A stretch of DNA of 64,000 bases from Phytophthora colocasiae (Eukaryota; Oomycota; Peronosporomycetes; Peronosporales; Peronosporaceae), in the NCBI GenBank assembly GCA_018806915.1, contig JAGKQI010000100.1:372001-436000 (forward strand), read 5' to 3'. Of this stretch, positions 63,301 through 64,000 are shown piece after piece (position 1 is the first letter of the stretch; each line of letters opens with the position of its first letter). The translations under genes and the position numbers were made by a program. The notes under the pieces were generated by a model, which saw only the letters and a program-made list of their open reading frames with translations, had not been told where the DNA came from and did no database searches.

Positions 63301-64000
63301 GCTGTGCTGGCGAATACTTTCGAGGTTTTGCACGGAACGGCACTGCGTCCGGTTTGAGCTGAATACGAAGTGGCTCAACCAGCGCAGGAGGGTCGTCATC
63401 AATGTCTTCAGCGAAGATGTCTTGGAAGTAGTTCACTAGTTCACAGAGAGCTCCAAAATGTCCTTTAGAGAAACCATTCAGACGAGCACGCTCTAACAGT
63501 ATAGCGAGTTTGTCTGGAACGTCTTCAGGAGCGGAAGGGTTGTCGTCTTCCTCAAAAGGGTCATCATCCACTACAGTGGTCCCTGCTGCTAGTTGTTCAA
63601 GTTGACGGTCAACATCAATACCCAGTGACTTAAGAGTCTTGTCACCAAGCAGAAAATCCGTCTCCTCTCCTTCCAGCACCAAACATGCCACATGAGAAAG
63701 TCGTACTGATCCGGCAGCGGTCTGGAGTTGAACGTTGACAGCTGCTTCATGATGGCATGCTAACGTGGCACCTCCAGCGACAGTCATCATTACAGGATCA
63801 TGCAATTCCGACAGGGTCACGTCACTGCCGAGCTCCAGCAACTCGTTCACTAATGCTCGAGGCAGAATATTGCTGTCTGATCCCGAATCAGCACAGAACG
63901 GGGCGGTCACTAGCCCGTTGATTAACACCTCGCCCGCCTGAGGCGAGTTCACCACATTCACACGCACCACTTTAGTGCGTTGCTTCGCTTCATCACGCTG
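60380..64000 (-). CDS. Gypsy-2 pol polyprotein, Ty3/gypsy chromovirus, partial
   Basis: Open for at least 1196 codons and on to the window edge, so the N-terminus (Gag) is outside. It has protease ADSGSDSNILP near the start, reverse transcriptase (YRMTIDYRPVN, WIDDILVFA), RNase H (VFTDASEFGWG), an integrase finger (HCGAQGHRG, CLLCKH), a core with Asp in HWDYLFLG, Asp in SDMGTHF and Glu in NGSIERLN, and a C-terminal chromodomain-like segment (WQLLVSWIGLQDEEDSWESL). It is far from Gypsy-1 in sequence, and no frame break is seen. It could be active if the rest is intact. Confidence 0.92.
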   Translation of the reverse strand, partial: QRDEAKQRTKVVRVNVVNSPQAGEVLINGLVTAPFCADSGSDSNILPRALVNELLELGSDVTLSELHDPVMMTVAGGATLACHHEAAVNVQLQTAAGSVRLSHVACLVLEGEETDFLLGDKTLKSLGIDVDRQLEQLAAGTTVVDDDPFEEDDNPSAPEDVPDKLAILLERARLNGFSKGHFGALCELVNYFQDIFAEDIDDDPPALVEPLRIQLKPDAVPFRAKPRKYSPAQRDYLKAYTQKLESMGYIYKNNQSRWASAAVPVAKPGRAMEYRMTIDYRPVNRWTVPIAGASPNMATMTPAVEGAYGVADFDMPKSFWQFPLHRDSQEIMSFITEDTVYTPTRVPQGGMDSSTHFQNQMQSIFREMLYKHVLIWIDDILVFAKSPEQFIAALRQFFELVREYGLRLSVNKSSLFKTSTKWCGRIISGTGIAHDPARLQALIDLPLPKTGADLQQFVCAAGWLRDSLMDYSRVVQPLQEKLEGVLSVVGRTRRLAAGVILDWSDDDVAAFERVKSLISCSQSLVFPHDDAQVCVFTDASEFGWGLVVTQVDNWVPGVDAWEQQHTLLVCKSGTFSGAERNWAIIDKEAFPIMWACKNLDYLLLRRLGFRIFCDHKNLIHLFDPDVELKRHVRGRLQRWALTMVGMPYTIEHLDGDVNVWGDLLSRWGQSSETGGVVVRCKAVTRSQAVTQQHGSNADPAPRTSQLRPRMDGFVFPTIDDIARSQTKHKRSQPRNAVRNDDGLLRVDNKTWLPELDNELVQRVMIIAHCGAQGHRGLDPMVTTLQHVFYIRDMQQLCRRFLSRCLLCKHVKGGNIVPRPWGPTVDAEFRNEVLHWDYLFLGDSMGETKYVLALKDSLTHFCELVACDSPTAEVAVIALLDWCKRFGPPQILMSDMGTHFKNTVTTEVCKRLSIEQNFVIAYTPWVNGSIERLNRDILQVLRVMLMEHKLDTREWVYLLPVVQSNLNHTAVASLCGRTPSELFTSLPAPNPLEVIVMPGSKDLSVELIGASGQLEKLRAAMQQMHRDVLDEKERRRRANQQKSNGAPCNFSEGDFVLWSRIDARLSNTKLLARWVGPFEVTEALSYSYMIRHLVTNKLYNVHGSRLKFYCDSSLDVTEEMLAHVGNQGMVLEIAAFKEHRLNKTRNEWQLLVSWIGLQDEEDSWESLKAMSNQVPAKVAEYVVSVEDNALTTAFENCKPRSSSSRPN

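Noticed and set aside
1..64000. tRNA or rRNA genes
   Set aside because: The only tRNA-like sequence is the 12-nt primer-site complement. No cloverleaf or rRNA core was recognised by eye.

Overview
This window looks like a repeat-rich, gene-poor stretch of an oomycete genome, most likely Phytophthora or a close relative. The evidence is a short GT..AG intron of 58 bp in a peptidase gene, initiator-type core promoters of the TCAYTTYY class, W-L-H-type ankyrin repeats of a kind I associate with oomycetes, and a dense mix of Ty1/copia, Ty3/gypsy chromovirus, pogo/Tigger and Mutator-like elements. No rRNA, tRNA, CRISPR array or bacterial operon was seen.

Layout. The backbone from 4918 to about 51180 is a tandem array of four units (a 4918-10344, b 19909-25331, c 25332-36119, d from 36120). 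Each unit holds a shredded ankyrin pseudogene in two opposite orientations around a 31-nt palindrome, then a pogo/Tigger-like DNA transposon on the + strand with terminal inverted repeats, then a long ankyrin-repeat gene on the - strand. The ankyrin gene is intact in units b (649 aa) and d (646 aa from its ATG). In units a and c single-base indels break it.

Retroelements mark the array. Copia-B (10350-19908, 203-bp LTRs, target duplication GAACC) lies between units a and b and carries Copia-A (14500-19276, 190-bp LTRs, target duplication AGTTT) nested in its gag gene. The same nest, cut by the window edge, lies left of unit a (1-4917), so it was duplicated with the array. Copia-C (316-bp LTRs, target duplication AATTG) interrupts the transposase gene at the same base in units c and d. 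In unit c its 1488-codon polyprotein is open from end to end. A Mutator-like element (47631-51086, 9-bp target duplication) sits upstream of the ankyrin gene of unit d.

Right of the array come a decayed ankyrin 5' fragment (about 51380-51780), then a peptidase-M24-like gene on the + strand whose first exon is split by a young Ty3/gypsy chromovirus (52147-58474, 510-bp LTRs, target duplication TTTCC), another ankyrin fragment (59616-60185, - strand), and a second gypsy-type chromovirus with a long open pol that runs off the right edge (60380-64000).

How it works together. Most coding sequence is mobile-element machinery. The host genes are the ankyrin family, with intact, mosaic and decayed members, and the disrupted M24 gene. 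All three copia families share a primer-binding site that exactly complements the anticodon arm expected of initiator tRNA-Met, and in Copia-A and Copia-B the gag start codon is that anticodon complement. Many frameshifts are single-base indels between nearly identical copies, so some may be consensus errors.
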